Numbered from the stretch's first letter, positions 1-7,787 are shown. The stretch is 64,000 bases of DNA from an uncultured Marinifilum sp. (GCF_963677195.1 NZ_OY781918.1:3522923-3586922); one strand, 5' to 3'. Notes: generated from the letters alone by a model not told the origin. A program made the numbers and translations.

Positions 1-24
1 TAAGCTTAAAACCATTAAAATATA

Positions 25-56
25 AAAACCGATTCGCAATGAATCGGTTTTTTTAT
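25..56. terminator. Bidirectional rho-independent terminator
   Basis: The arms AACCGATTC and GAATCGGTT flank a short GCAAT loop. An A-run precedes the stem and a T-run follows it, so it can stop transcription from either side. It sits just past the TetR gene stop on the minus strand and would also end a gene lying left of the window. Confidence 0.8.
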
Positions 57-84
57 ACCCTTAATTCCTCAATATTAATTAATT

Positions 85-672
85 TCATTCCTCATGCTCG
101 GCTTTAGATACATACATATTCAGAACTTTTTGCTGCATGGCTTCAATAGGATAAGCTTCTGGTTCCAATACGTAATTAATGGCAATTCCATCGAGCATAG
201 AAGTTAAGAATTCAGTTTCCATTTCGGGATCTTCGGCACCGTTCTGACTAAAATATTCATTTAAAACATCAAATTTCATGCTTACAATTTCATCCAATTC
301 CTCTTTATACAAAGGAACTACTCCTGGCTGCAGGCGTAAAGCATAAAACAGTTTAAAAAACTTAAGTTTTTTTTCAATAGATTCCAGATAATCATTAATA
401 AAGAAAAGCAACTCCACTTCCTGAAGTTCACCATCCTCGTTCGGATCTAATCCATCAAAAAGAATATGAACAGCCTCTTCGACAATGGTATGAAGCAAAT
501 TTTCTTTTGTTTTAAAATAAGAATACAGTACTTTTTCAGAAATATTACTAGCTATCGCAACGTCTGTTCCAGTAGCTGAAAAATAACCCACTTTCACAAA
601 AACATCCAAAGCAGCACCCAGAATTTCTTTCCTTTTGTTTTCTTCTTCAACTAATTTTTTCATAGCAGCCAT
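85..672 (-). CDS. TetR/AcrR-family transcriptional regulator
   Basis: This 195-residue protein has an N-terminal helix-turn-helix (about residues 12-55) of TetR type: a helix with ILGAALDVFVKVGYFSATG, then a recognition helix ending in SEKVLYSYFKTKENLL. The remaining ~140 residues are helical and divergent, as expected for a ligand-binding domain, so the effector cannot be named. Length is normal for the family. The start could be Met1 or Met4. It is the last gene before a strong terminator and stands alone, with a 283-bp gap upstream. Family assignment is firm; the target genes are unknown, and the nearest candidates lie left of the window. Confidence 0.88.
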   Translation of the reverse strand: MAAMKKLVEEENKRKEILGAALDVFVKVGYFSATGTDVAIASNISEKVLYSYFKTKENLLHTIVEEAVHILFDGLDPNEDGELQEVELLFFINDYLESIEKKLKFFKLFYALRLQPGVVPLYKEELDEIVSMKFDVLNEYFSQNGAEDPEMETEFLTSMLDGIAINYVLEPEAYPIEAMQQKVLNMYVSKAEHEE

Positions 673-955
673 AACAAAATATATTAAGTTTTAAGTATCT
701 GTTTTAAGCTAAGTTACAACAGAAAAGTATTTTCCTCCAAAAAAAAGTACAAATACTATTCAAACATAAAGAACAAATAAATACCTACTCCTACATTATT
801 TTTTATATTTCATTCATTTTATACTTCAATTCAAGAGCCTTTTGTTATCACAAAAAAAGTTACAATTTCTCAAATTCAAGAAGCACAATTAATGCAAGAA
901 CTCTTCGATCCATGAAAATTTTATTCAATTAATTCAGTCTAATAAAAGCTAAGAA

Positions 956-1933
956 TCAGGAACAATTAATAAACAGAGCCAATCCAAATAAATTCTTACT
1001 AAAATCATCACTCTTATAATATACCGATGCATTTAAATGCTTATTAAACGAATATTGAAATCCTCCCCATATCAAATTTTCTGCATATCGGTTTTTTAAT
1101 TCCTTATTTGTATCATATCTTACAAAACACATTAATTTATTGGAAAAAGAACAATTTCCGAAAGCCGAAAAACCATACTTATCTTCATCTACCTGATCAT
1201 GATTACTAAATTTTCGAGCGCCCTCAATTCCAAAATTGAAAGACTTTAAATTTTTAGTAACAAAAAGGGAAATAACATGTTCATATTCCGCTGCAATGGA
1301 AATATTATTAAATAATCTAAAAGAACAAAAGTTGGTAGAAAAAGTTTGTCCTGTCATGAACTGATACTTTCTCGAAGCATATTTTACAGGAGTATCATAA
1401 CCCGAAGTAATGGCAAAATCATAGGAAAAATATCGATTTAAATTATGCGTCATCAAAACTCCAATACTACGATTTTTGCCATATTTAAATTTATTTTGAA
1501 AAGTTTTTTCGAGGTATCGCAAGCCCCATATTTTCCGCTGATACTTGAATTGTTCCAACACCAAAAGACCTGCAGTAAAAGCAATATTACCAATACGATA
1601 ATTCACATAAGCTCTTTTCAAATAAGGCACCCGCTTTAGAATTTTATCCTTATTTTTTGTATAAGTATCTCCTGCCAAACAGAAATTCATTTTGGGCGAA
1701 AAATGTTGTTTATAAATCAGCAGACTACGCTTAATATTAAATTTATAGTCCGATTCTTCATTGTGCTGGCTGATATAATTAGTATTAGCAAACAGCTGAA
1801 ATTCTATGGAGTATTTTTTAACAGGTATTGAATCTTGTTTAGCTTTACATATTCCGACAAAAAAGAAAAGCAGCAGAAATAGAATACACTTCTTTCTGCC
1901 GCTTTTTAAATTTCCTGTTAGTTTACCAAACAT
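956..1933 (-). CDS. Outer-membrane beta-barrel (porin-like) protein
   Basis: This 325-residue protein starts with a basic N-terminus and a hydrophobic signal segment (about residues 14-31, ending near GICKA). Alternating amphipathic strands rich in aromatic residues follow, for example in YFSYDFAITSG and LMCFVRYDTN, and the C-terminus is hydrophobic. This is the pattern of a phosphate-selective-porin or DUF-type barrel. Its ATG lies inside the last codons of the upstream TauE gene (11-bp overlap, ATGTTTGGTAA), so translation is probably coupled and the barrel is the last gene of the sulfur operon. It may be an outer-membrane exit or entry path for the exported anion; that role is inferred from position only. 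Confidence 0.7.
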   Translation of the reverse strand: MFGKLTGNLKSGRKKCILFLLLFFFVGICKAKQDSIPVKKYSIEFQLFANTNYISQHNEESDYKFNIKRSLLIYKQHFSPKMNFCLAGDTYTKNKDKILKRVPYLKRAYVNYRIGNIAFTAGLLVLEQFKYQRKIWGLRYLEKTFQNKFKYGKNRSIGVLMTHNLNRYFSYDFAITSGYDTPVKYASRKYQFMTGQTFSTNFCSFRLFNNISIAAEYEHVISLFVTKNLKSFNFGIEGARKFSNHDQVDEDKYGFSAFGNCSFSNKLMCFVRYDTNKELKNRYAENLIWGGFQYSFNKHLNASVYYKSDDFSKNLFGLALFINCS

Positions 1934-2699
1934 TTACAATCATTATTACAGATGCCACAAGCTGAGTTCCTGCAAACAAATATTTCAGGTTTTTAGGTTT
2001 TGAATTTAGAGCCATTTTCGCACCTAAAAATCCACCGATTACTCCACCCAAAGCCAGAGGCAATGCCAGATGAAAATCGAAAAGACCAGCACCTAAATGT
2101 CCAAAAAAACCTGCAGCCGCCGAAAGACTAACCAAGCTTGTAGATGTACCTACTGCCGCATGCATAGGAACATTCATAGTTAACAGCATTAAAGGCACTA
2201 AAAATGATCCCCCCGAAACACCAACCATTCCCGAAATAAAACCAGTAAGCAAAACAACCGGAACAGTTACAAAAAGATTCACATAATATTCTTCTTCTTT
2301 CGATTTTAGCTTAATAATCCATTTGTGTTCGTTTCTTAATTTTTGCTTTGGTTTTTTAAGCATCAACAAAGCGGCAAGAAACATAACAATTGCAAATACA
2401 ATTTTTAGCATTCTCTCATTAAAATACTGACCCAAAAAACCACCTGCTAAAGCAGATATAAAAATTAAAATTCCAAGCAAAATAGTCAGTTTCCAGTGAT
2501 TCATTTTTTGCTTACTAAACAAAATAGTAGCCACCAACGAAGAACACATTAAAATAAACTGTCCGGTTGAAGCCGAAAGATTCATGCTAAGTCCAGATAA
2601 GACCAAAGTAAGCACATAAAAATTTCCTCCTCCACGACCCGTCATGGTCATAAAGAATGCAATCAACATAATAACAATTGACAATCCCCAAACACTCAT
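1923..2699 (-). CDS. TauE/SafE-family sulfite/organosulfonate exporter
   Basis: This 258-residue integral membrane protein has about eight hydrophobic segments in two repeats. Each repeat carries the family's glycine-rich signature: MTMTGRGGGNFYV near the N-terminus and GMVGVSGGSFLVPLM at about residues 155-170, followed by HAAVGTSTSLVS. Members move sulfite, sulfoacetate or related anions across the inner membrane. It lies 3 bp after the rhodanese gene and overlaps the barrel gene by 11 bp, which is tight operon packing. With the rhodanese and cytochrome genes it suggests sulfur-anion export. The substrate is inferred from the family. Confidence 0.85.
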   Translation of the reverse strand: MSVWGLSIVIMLIAFFMTMTGRGGGNFYVLTLVLSGLSMNLSASTGQFILMCSSLVATILFSKQKMNHWKLTILLGILIFISALAGGFLGQYFNERMLKIVFAIVMFLAALLMLKKPKQKLRNEHKWIIKLKSKEEEYYVNLFVTVPVVLLTGFISGMVGVSGGSFLVPLMLLTMNVPMHAAVGTSTSLVSLSAAAGFFGHLGAGLFDFHLALPLALGGVIGGFLGAKMALNSKPKNLKYLFAGTQLVASVIMIVNVW

Positions 2700-2702
2700 A
2701 AC

Positions 2703-3128
2703 TTAGCGATTCAATTTTTTATACAATTTACCAGGCATTATCGCTTCCATCAGCGGAGGATATCCACCTGGAATTATTTTAACATTTTGGTAACCTTTAC
2801 TTCTTAGATATACAAAAATAATAACAGCACGTACACCTGCCGAACAAAATACTCCAATTGTCTTATCCTTAGGAATTTCATTAATTCTATCAGGTATCTC
2901 ATTGGTTGGAATCTGAATAAGTTCGCAGTAATGGGTCAATGGTATTTTAATGGTTTCGGTTTCTTCTTTTGCTCGTACATCCAGAAAAACAGTATTTTCA
3001 GCAGCTAAAAATGTTTCAGCTTCCATTTTATGCTGACCTGTTCCAAAATATTGAAAATCCATTTCTCCGATTATTCTTTCTAATTCTTGCATAATTAATG
3101 TTTTATTATTTTTATTTAACAGAGCCAA
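2703..3128 (-). CDS. Rhodanese-like domain protein
   Basis: This 141-residue protein is a single rhodanese domain. The strand VFLDVRAKEE opens the fold, and the active-site loop FCSAGVRA places the catalytic Cys at residue 95. IPGGYPPLMEA closes the domain. Such proteins carry sulfane sulfur as a persulfide on the Cys. No signal peptide is seen, so it is probably cytoplasmic. The start could be Met1 or Met13. It sits between the split-Soret-like cytochrome and the TauE/SafE exporter, which supports a role in handling sulfide-derived or thiosulfate sulfur before export. Direction of transfer is unknown. Confidence 0.85.
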   Translation of the reverse strand: MALLNKNNKTLIMQELERIIGEMDFQYFGTGQHKMEAETFLAAENTVFLDVRAKEETETIKIPLTHYCELIQIPTNEIPDRINEIPKDKTIGVFCSAGVRAVIIFVYLRSKGYQNVKIIPGGYPPLMEAIMPGKLYKKLNR

Positions 3129-3178
3129 AAAGCGGTGTTTTATTTCAATTCAAATAGACCAATACTTGCAGAATACTT

Positions 3179-4015
3179 CTATTTTTTATTCATAAACTTG
3201 TAGTGCACATCACCAAATATTTCATGCCCTAAAGATTTTGTATGGCATGAGGTACAATTCATTTTACCACCCACATTACCTACTTTCCCACTTTTGCTGT
3301 GGCAAGTCATGCATGTGCTCATTGATTCATTATCAGAAACATTGGAAACAAATTCATTTTCATAATAATCATTCAGAACATTAACTGTTTTTGCAGCTAT
3401 ATCTGCAGTTAAACGTCTACAACGCTCCACTCTTTCTTTACTGTTAATTCTTAAATCGGTAGCTTTTACCCATCTGGTAGCCGATGAATGACAAAGAAAT
3501 GATTTAGCTACAGATGTAGGCATCTCACAATTGAAAATAGGTTGCACCGGATTAAATACAGGAAGTGCAGTATTTTCATAAAAACGAAATACTTCTGCTA
3601 TAAGCACATCGCGAATGTCTTTTCCTTCGCTTAGTAATCCGATAATGGCAGCAGCACCATTTAAAGTTCCACAAATGGTACCAGAACCACCTACTCCACC
3701 ATGTCCGTATTTCATCATCTGAACAGGAAACGAGGTAAAAGGTTCTCCAACTTTTTCGGCCAGTTGCGTTAATATACTACTAAACACTCCATACATACAA
3801 CTTCCGTGAGGATAAGCTTTATACGCAAGATCTGCAGTAATTGCAGGATCTAAACGAGTGTAGTTCCATTTCGATTCACGATTTTTAAAGTATAAATTTT
3901 TGGGATCGGCTGCTTCTTTTACCTCTGGTTTAAAGGCTGTTGTTAATGTTACAGCTCCTACTCCTCCGGCAGCAATTGCTGCCGCAGCGAGTTTCAACAC
4001 TTTTCGTCTTTCCAT
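3179..4015 (-). CDS. Split-Soret-type cytochrome, C_GCAxxG_C_C family, Tat-exported
   Basis: This 278-residue protein begins MERRKVLKLAAAAIAAGG, a twin-arginine-like signal. A cysteine-containing helical domain follows, with GSCMYGVFSSIL and GHGGVGGSGTICGTLNGAAA, the C_GCAxxG_C_C pattern. Two CXXCH haem-binding motifs lie near the C-terminus: CMTCH (235-239) and CTSCH (254-258). This matches split-Soret cytochrome c, a periplasmic di-haem protein known from sulfate reducers whose substrate is not settled. The gene starts 33-50 bp downstream of a dyad that resembles the ArsR operator, and is followed by the rhodanese gene after 50 bp. Electron transfer linked to sulfur oxyanions is likely but inferred. 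Confidence 0.8.
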   Translation of the reverse strand: MERRKVLKLAAAAIAAGGVGAVTLTTAFKPEVKEAADPKNLYFKNRESKWNYTRLDPAITADLAYKAYPHGSCMYGVFSSILTQLAEKVGEPFTSFPVQMMKYGHGGVGGSGTICGTLNGAAAIIGLLSEGKDIRDVLIAEVFRFYENTALPVFNPVQPIFNCEMPTSVAKSFLCHSSATRWVKATDLRINSKERVERCRRLTADIAAKTVNVLNDYYENEFVSNVSDNESMSTCMTCHSKSGKVGNVGGKMNCTSCHTKSLGHEIFGDVHYKFMNKK

Positions 4016-4047
4016 TTTATGTTTTAAAAGTAATTCTTACTTTGGGT

Positions 4048-4068
4048 AATTGGCCAAATAGCCAAATT
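4048..4068. promoter_or_regulatory. Putative ArsR operator upstream of the cytochrome gene
   Basis: The core TTGG (4050-4053), 8-bp spacer, CCAA (4062-4065) has the same arm and spacing as the dyad upstream of arsR. The spacer itself contains CCAAATAG, a copy of the right arm of that dyad. It lies 33-50 bp before the cytochrome start codon, where a repressor would block transcription. Two matching sites beside one ArsR gene make it a good operator candidate. Confidence 0.55.
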
Positions 4069-4082
4069 GATTTGTAAATTTT

Positions 4083-4376
4083 TTATTTCTTACTAATCAC
4101 CTTCACAGCACAATTCATAAATTCTAACACACAAGGAATTGCCAAACGATAGTAAACAAAATTCTTCTCCTTCTCTCCTTCAATAATCTTATGCTTTTTT
4201 AAAATATCAAGATGTTTCGACATGGTTGATATATCAATTCCTACCCTATCGGAAAGTTCTCTAACCGACATTTTTTTATCTTTAATCTCATGAATAATAA
4301 ACAAACGCGTAGGATGTGCCAAAGCTTTAAATACCTCAGCCTTATCTGCATATTCTTTTTTTATTTCCTTATTCAT
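4083..4376 (-). CDS. ArsR-family winged-helix regulator of the sulfur operon
   Basis: This protein is 97 residues from MNKEIKKEY. A longer open frame reaches 4493, but it would put hydrophobic junk in front of the domain and run through the operator, so the internal ATG is preferred. The winged helix spans about 15-78, with ALAHPTRLFII, then the recognition helix DISTMSKHLDILKKH. Two cysteines, C82 and C89 in PCVLEFMNC, sit in the C-terminal helix and could sense persulfide or metal; they are not the classic ArsR metal site in the recognition helix. It is 67 bp upstream of the cytochrome gene on the same strand and probably represses both itself and that operon. Confidence 0.85.
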   Translation of the reverse strand: MNKEIKKEYADKAEVFKALAHPTRLFIIHEIKDKKMSVRELSDRVGIDISTMSKHLDILKKHKIIEGEKEKNFVYYRLAIPCVLEFMNCAVKVISKK

Positions 4377-4411
4377 ATCTATCGATTTGTAAAAAATATT
4401 TACCAAGGCAT

Positions 4412-4441
4412 TTTCTATTTGGCAAATGTACCAAATAGAAA
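4412..4441. promoter_or_regulatory. Perfect 11-bp dyad overlapping the arsR promoter -7 box
   Basis: TTTCTATTTGG (4412-4422) and CCAAATAGAAA (4431-4441) are perfect inverted arms around an 8-bp spacer. Read on the minus strand, the spacer is TACATTTG, an exact match to the Bacteroidota -7 consensus TAnnTTTG. The arsR start codon is about 47 bp downstream. A TGTTT about 19 bp upstream could serve as the -33 element. A dimer bound here would cover the promoter, so autorepression by the ArsR protein is the simplest reading. Confidence 0.65.
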
Positions 4442-4769
4442 TTATTCTTAAAACATTTACCCCTATTTTTTCAACTAATTTTAAAAGTAGCAACTAAATT
4501 ACAATGCAAACACATCTCTTCTACATCTAAACATTAATGATTATACATATTAAATTACTATGAAACTCATCATTAAAAAATCAATAGATTATTAATTGAA
4601 TAAGGCAACTCCTCTTATGTTATTTATTTAAAATATAATAGTTACAAGCTTGATATAAAACAATATATTTTTTAATAAATAGAATACGCCTTTTACACAA
4701 TAATTGGTAATTAAGTTCTTTTTGCTTTTATTTTTGAGTTGCTTTATAAACAGAGGCATTATTTTATTT

Positions 4770-4918
4770 TTATAGTAATCCTTCTTTCTGTAATCTTTCT
4801 TTAATTTTAAGATGACGTTTCTTAAAATTCATTTTCATATCCTTCATTATCAATTTAAACTCCGAAGCTGCATGTAAATTTTCCAGTAAAGGATCATTTT
4901 CAAGAAAAAGAACAATCT
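4770..4918 (-). pseudogene. C-terminal remnant of a TPR/cyclase-type protein
   Basis: About 49 codons are open on the minus strand, ending at a TAA at 4770. They contain LFLENDPLLENL, ASEFKLIMKDMK and a basic C-terminus. This is the usual last stretch of large TPR proteins that carry an N-terminal regulatory or cyclase domain. It has no start, and a TAG interrupts the frame upstream. The rest of the gene is gone. The 4494-4769 stretch beside it is AT-rich and shows nothing else recognisable. Confidence 0.5.
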
Positions 4919-5241
4919 AGTATGAATAAATGTACGCATTAACAATGCATGGCTTTTACTTGGGATTTTTGGTATTTTTCTTCGGATTTTGCTTTGTACA
5001 TAGTGAAAAAGCATTTTTAAACACAGTTGTCAAATGTAGATGGATTTTTTTACAATTGCTTTATGTCTCTATTTTATTCGTTTACTGATATTTAAACTAC
5101 AATCACCCGAATATTTAATGGCCTTAGAATCGAATATTTGGATTTTTCTGTACTGGGCTTCGGATACAAGAATCTTAACCGCCCAGGAAAACTGCTTACT
5201 TATTTAAGTCAGGCTGCTTATCTGGTTTATATAATTCACAT

Positions 5242-5249
5242 GTTATTTC
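5242..5249. repeat. Left target-site duplication of the ISL3-type element
   Basis: GTTATTTC here pairs with GTTATTTT at 6719-6726, matching at 7 of 8 positions. An 8-bp duplication is the usual size for ISL3-family elements. Removing one copy and the element restores the acyltransferase reading frame at this point. Confidence 0.65.
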
Positions 5250-5292
5250 GGGTCACCATCAAAAGTTGGGTCTACTCCACAATTTTTTTTAG

Positions 5293-6270
5293 CTAAGCAA
5301 AAATTTTAGATAACCTAAAAAGGAAGAAATCTAAATCAACAATCCCTCTTAAAGATCTTCTGAAATTTTTAATTTTAGCATTTAATGATTCGGCAAAAGC
5401 GTTTGTACTTCTATTCAAGAAATAATTAACAATTTGTTTATGATGTACTTCAAAAGTTCTTTTTATTGAATTAAAAGAATCCATTCCGGCTCTTTCAATT
5501 TCATCGAACCATTGTGCTAGTTTAAGTCTAGCTACATTTGGTTCTAAAGATTGATTGTATATTTTTCTAAGTCCATCCGAGAGCCTGTATGCTTTCTTAA
5601 TTTCGGGAAATCTTTCAAATAATAAACGAGCTCTGATTTCTTGAGATGTAGTCCATTTTTCCGGAGATTTATACAATGCATAACGAGCTCTAGCCATCAA
5701 TTGTCGCAGTGTATCACCATTTTCCAATATTTCAGGTTTATACAATTTTCCTTCTAATTTCGCTTTCTTATACTCTGCATTTTCATCATCTATTATCTTC
5801 CACCTATGCTTAATTCTAAGCTCTTGTACGGCATCATTGGCCAGCTTTTGCACATGAAATCGATCTGTAGTGATTTCAGCTTTTAGAAAACATTTTCTTA
5901 CGATCTTATTCATGCTACCAGCCATGTCAAGAGTAACTTCTTTAACGGTATAGCGCAACTCTTCTGAAATGTGTTCGCGAATTAAACTTATAATGGAATC
6001 AGCTTGCGTTCCGTTAAACACACCAACCAAGCTACCTTGCTTTCCTTTTTTATCTTTGTTACTGAGAATGGTATACAACTCTCCATTTGAAAAGGCTGTT
6101 TCATCAAGAGCTAAATTAGAACCTATGTTTTCAGGAAATATCAGGTAATCTTTGGCGTGTAGCTTTTTATCCCATTGATCAAAACCACTTAAATTTGTTT
6201 TGTACTGTCTTCGAAATTTATCACCATTTATTCCTAAATATATTTCAAGGCTTTTAATACTGATCGCATT
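5293..6270 (-). CDS. ISL3-type transposase catalytic part (second frame)
   Basis: This frame has no stop from 6288 to the TAG at 5293 but no plausible ATG before residue ~65, where the domain has already begun. The DDE signature is complete: LALDETAFSNGE (first Asp, before the internal Met), VTLDMAGSMN with ITTDRFHVQKLAND (second Asp region), and NAFAESLNAKIKNFRRS (Glu). The N-terminal frame ends upstream in the zero frame at TAA (6269-6271). The two frames share only 6288-6269. A +1 slip at TTT-TAA would give one ~450-residue protein, the usual ISL3 transposase size. Separate translation by an unseen start is the alternative. Confidence 0.75.
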   Translation of the reverse strand, partial: NAISIKSLEIYLGINGDKFRRQYKTNLSGFDQWDKKLHAKDYLIFPENIGSNLALDETAFSNGELYTILSNKDKKGKQGSLVGVFNGTQADSIISLIREHISEELRYTVKEVTLDMAGSMNKIVRKCFLKAEITTDRFHVQKLANDAVQELRIKHRWKIIDDENAEYKKAKLEGKLYKPEILENGDTLRQLMARARYALYKSPEKWTTSQEIRARLLFERFPEIKKAYRLSDGLRKIYNQSLEPNVARLKLAQWFDEIERAGMDSFNSIKRTFEVHHKQIVNYFLNRSTNAFAESLNAKIKNFRRSLRGIVDLDFFLFRLSKIFA

Positions 6271-6643
6271 AAAATCGACTAACTTCTTTTAAAAAAGCAG
6301 AATACTCTGCAGACATGCGAGTTCCTGAAATGATCAAATTCCAATCTCTACTTACTTTTTTACTCTTGCCATCAACAACAACATCCCAACGACGACGCTT
6401 GACATTAAGCTTAACTAACATATCTCGAATGGGATAATCTTCTATTTCTCGTGCTGGCATAAAACCACTGGCTTTGATAGAATAATCCTTATATTCCTCA
6501 GGAATAATCTTCTTTTCTTCTAAATAAATAGTTAATCTTCTTTCGTAAATTTCTTTCCCGCTAGAAACCTCTTTAAAATCTATTATATTAAAATAATCTA
6601 AAAGACCTTCTGGAAAAAATAGTGAGAGTAGTGACTTTTGCAT
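6269..6643 (-). CDS. ISAon1-type transposase N-terminal region
   Basis: This 124-residue protein begins MQKSLLSLFFPEGLLDYF and contains IIPEEYKDYSIKASGF and VKRRRWDVVVDG, which resemble the separately annotated N-terminal-region protein of ISAon1-group elements; it probably binds the terminal repeats. It ends CGA TTT TAA, and the four-T run lets a Phe tRNA slip one base forward into the catalytic frame. The downstream frame opens only six codons before this stop, so the shift site is closely bounded. Family recognition is from memory of these two-part elements. Confidence 0.72.
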   Translation of the reverse strand: MQKSLLSLFFPEGLLDYFNIIDFKEVSSGKEIYERRLTIYLEEKKIIPEEYKDYSIKASGFMPAREIEDYPIRDMLVKLNVKRRRWDVVVDGKSKKVSRDWNLIISGTRMSAEYSAFLKEVSRF

Positions 6644-6718
6644 ATATAATTTAAAGTGTTTTTTCTATCAGCAAAGGTATTCCTTTTTGTACGCAGACCC
6701 AACTTTTGAAACTGATCC

Positions 6719-6726
6719 GTTATTTT
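6719..6726. repeat. Right target-site duplication of the ISL3-type element
   Basis: GTTATTTT directly follows the right inverted repeat and matches the left copy at 5242-5249 except in the last base. It belongs to the interrupted acyltransferase frame. Confidence 0.6.
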
Positions 6727-6986
6727 TATATGCCGCATCGTATATAATTTTGCCCTTAACAATTTCTGTACTTGCTAAATTTATATTTATTATACTATTT
6801 ACCTTTATAGCTTGCTATGGCAGTTTCGAATTAATAAAACGAAGTATAATATTAAGACCACTATTTGGAATAAAATCGGTACAAAATAAAAAATCGGAAT
6901 TAAAAGTATAGGTATATTTTTGAATTATTTCTCATAATGTAAAAATACCATTATCAGTTAAATAAATTCATAAATTGTTAAACAGG

Positions 6987-7014
6987 GCTGCTCTTCGAAA
7001 TTGTTGAGCAGCCT
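6987..7014. terminator. Stem-loop after the second TauE/SafE gene
   Basis: GGCTGCTC (6987-6994) and GAGCAGCC (7007-7014) pair perfectly around a 12-nt loop. It lies about 50 bp past the stop of the minus-strand TauE gene. The following tract on that strand (TGTTTAACAATTT) is only weakly U-rich, so termination may be partial. Confidence 0.45.
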
Positions 7015-7064
7015 TGCTTACAAAATACTCGATTATTAAGCTTTAGACTTTATAGTTAAACTGT

Positions 7065-7784
7065 TTAATTATATAGCAGTAATAAACATGAAATAAAAGT
7101 TAGAATAATATTTACTGTTCGAAAGCTATTTATCGAAATTGATCTATTCAGATATTTACCTAGAATAGTGCCACTTAGTAATATGGGTGAAAATAATAAT
7201 GAGAGTTTAAAAACCTGATTTGTAAGCAGCCCTATTTGAAAATAAGCAATAATGGCTACGCTTGCAGTAACAATACTAAACCAGGCAAATATTTCACGAA
7301 ACTTATCATTACTAAAGCGGGCTTTATTTAGGAAAAGTGCCAATGGAGGCCCACTAATTGATATTATTCCAGTTATTAAACCAATAATAGCACCTGTAAG
7401 AGGATAAACTAAGATTGGCAAACTAGTTTTTTCTGACTTATTGTTTAGTAAAGACAATATTGTTAAAACGATAAAAACAATACCCGAGATATGAATTAAA
7501 TATGCAGTATTAACATATTTCAATATCATTACCCCAAAAATTGTAAATATACCTCCCGATATTATTAAATAAGTTGATGATTTATCGATAAGTTTCTTGT
7601 CTTTTTTCTGTAGAATTATGAACAGTGAAGCAACTAAGTTACATATCATTAAAACAGGGATTATCTCCTTTGCATTGTACCAGTTTAAAAGAATGGGTAA
7701 GGATAATAATGCAAATCCAAAGCCTGTTACACCTTTAATTAAACTGGAAAAAACGATGGTAAGTATAATATATATGTTAGGCAT
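7065..7784 (-). CDS. TauE/SafE-family exporter, second copy
   Basis: This 239-residue membrane protein has about eight hydrophobic segments. The family signature appears as SLIKGVTGFGFALLSLPIL near the N-terminus and GIISISGPPLALFLNK at about 140-155. It is shorter and clearly different in sequence from the TauE/SafE protein at 1923-2699, so it is not a recent duplicate. It starts 3 bp after yeiH and is the third gene of a LysR-YeiH-TauE operon. Two unrelated sulfite-type exporters side by side suggest a shared substrate class, most likely sulfite or a sulfonate. The exact substrate cannot be read from sequence. Confidence 0.82.
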   Translation of the reverse strand: MPNIYIILTIVFSSLIKGVTGFGFALLSLPILLNWYNAKEIIPVLMICNLVASLFIILQKKDKKLIDKSSTYLIISGGIFTIFGVMILKYVNTAYLIHISGIVFIVLTILSLLNNKSEKTSLPILVYPLTGAIIGLITGIISISGPPLALFLNKARFSNDKFREIFAWFSIVTASVAIIAYFQIGLLTNQVFKLSLLFSPILLSGTILGKYLNRSISINSFRTVNIILTFISCLLLLYN

Positions 7785-7787
7785 AAT

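Larger units (their letters stand above)
5250..6718 (-). mobile_element. ISL3-family (ISAon1-type) insertion sequence, 1469 bp
   Basis: The ends form 24-bp inverted repeats matching at 20 of 24 positions; the inner 15 (TCAAAAGTTGGGTCT at 5259-5273 and its complement at 6695-6709) are identical. Near-identical 8-bp flanks mark the target duplication. Inside, on the minus strand, are an N-terminal-region reading frame and a catalytic reading frame that overlap in different frames. The element is inserted in an acyltransferase remnant. Both frames look intact, so it may still be active. Confidence 0.8.
4948..6911 (+). pseudogene. Acyltransferase-3 C-terminus, frame-disrupted and split by an insertion sequence
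   Basis: Plus-strand fragments read like the membrane part of an acyltransferase-3 family protein: HGFYLGFLVFFFGFCFVHS from about 4948, then, after stops and a frame change, LGFGYKNLNRPGKLL and SQAAYLVYIIHMLF (5153-5248). An insertion sequence intervenes. The tail resumes at 6727 as LYAASYIILPLTISVLAKF and ends at a stop at 6911. Joining across the target duplication gives IHMLF-LYAAS in frame. The N-terminal half is missing and stop codons lie outside the insertion, so the gene was already degraded or has decayed since. Confidence 0.72.

Noticed and set aside
4377..4493. Longer N-terminus for the ArsR protein
   Set aside because: It would put a promoter box and operator inside the coding region and add residues that do not fit the domain.
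6272..6293. A -1 frameshift at TTTAAAA in the insertion sequence
   Set aside because: The heptamer TTTAAAA is in the zero frame, but the catalytic frame lies at +1, so a -1 slip would not reach it.
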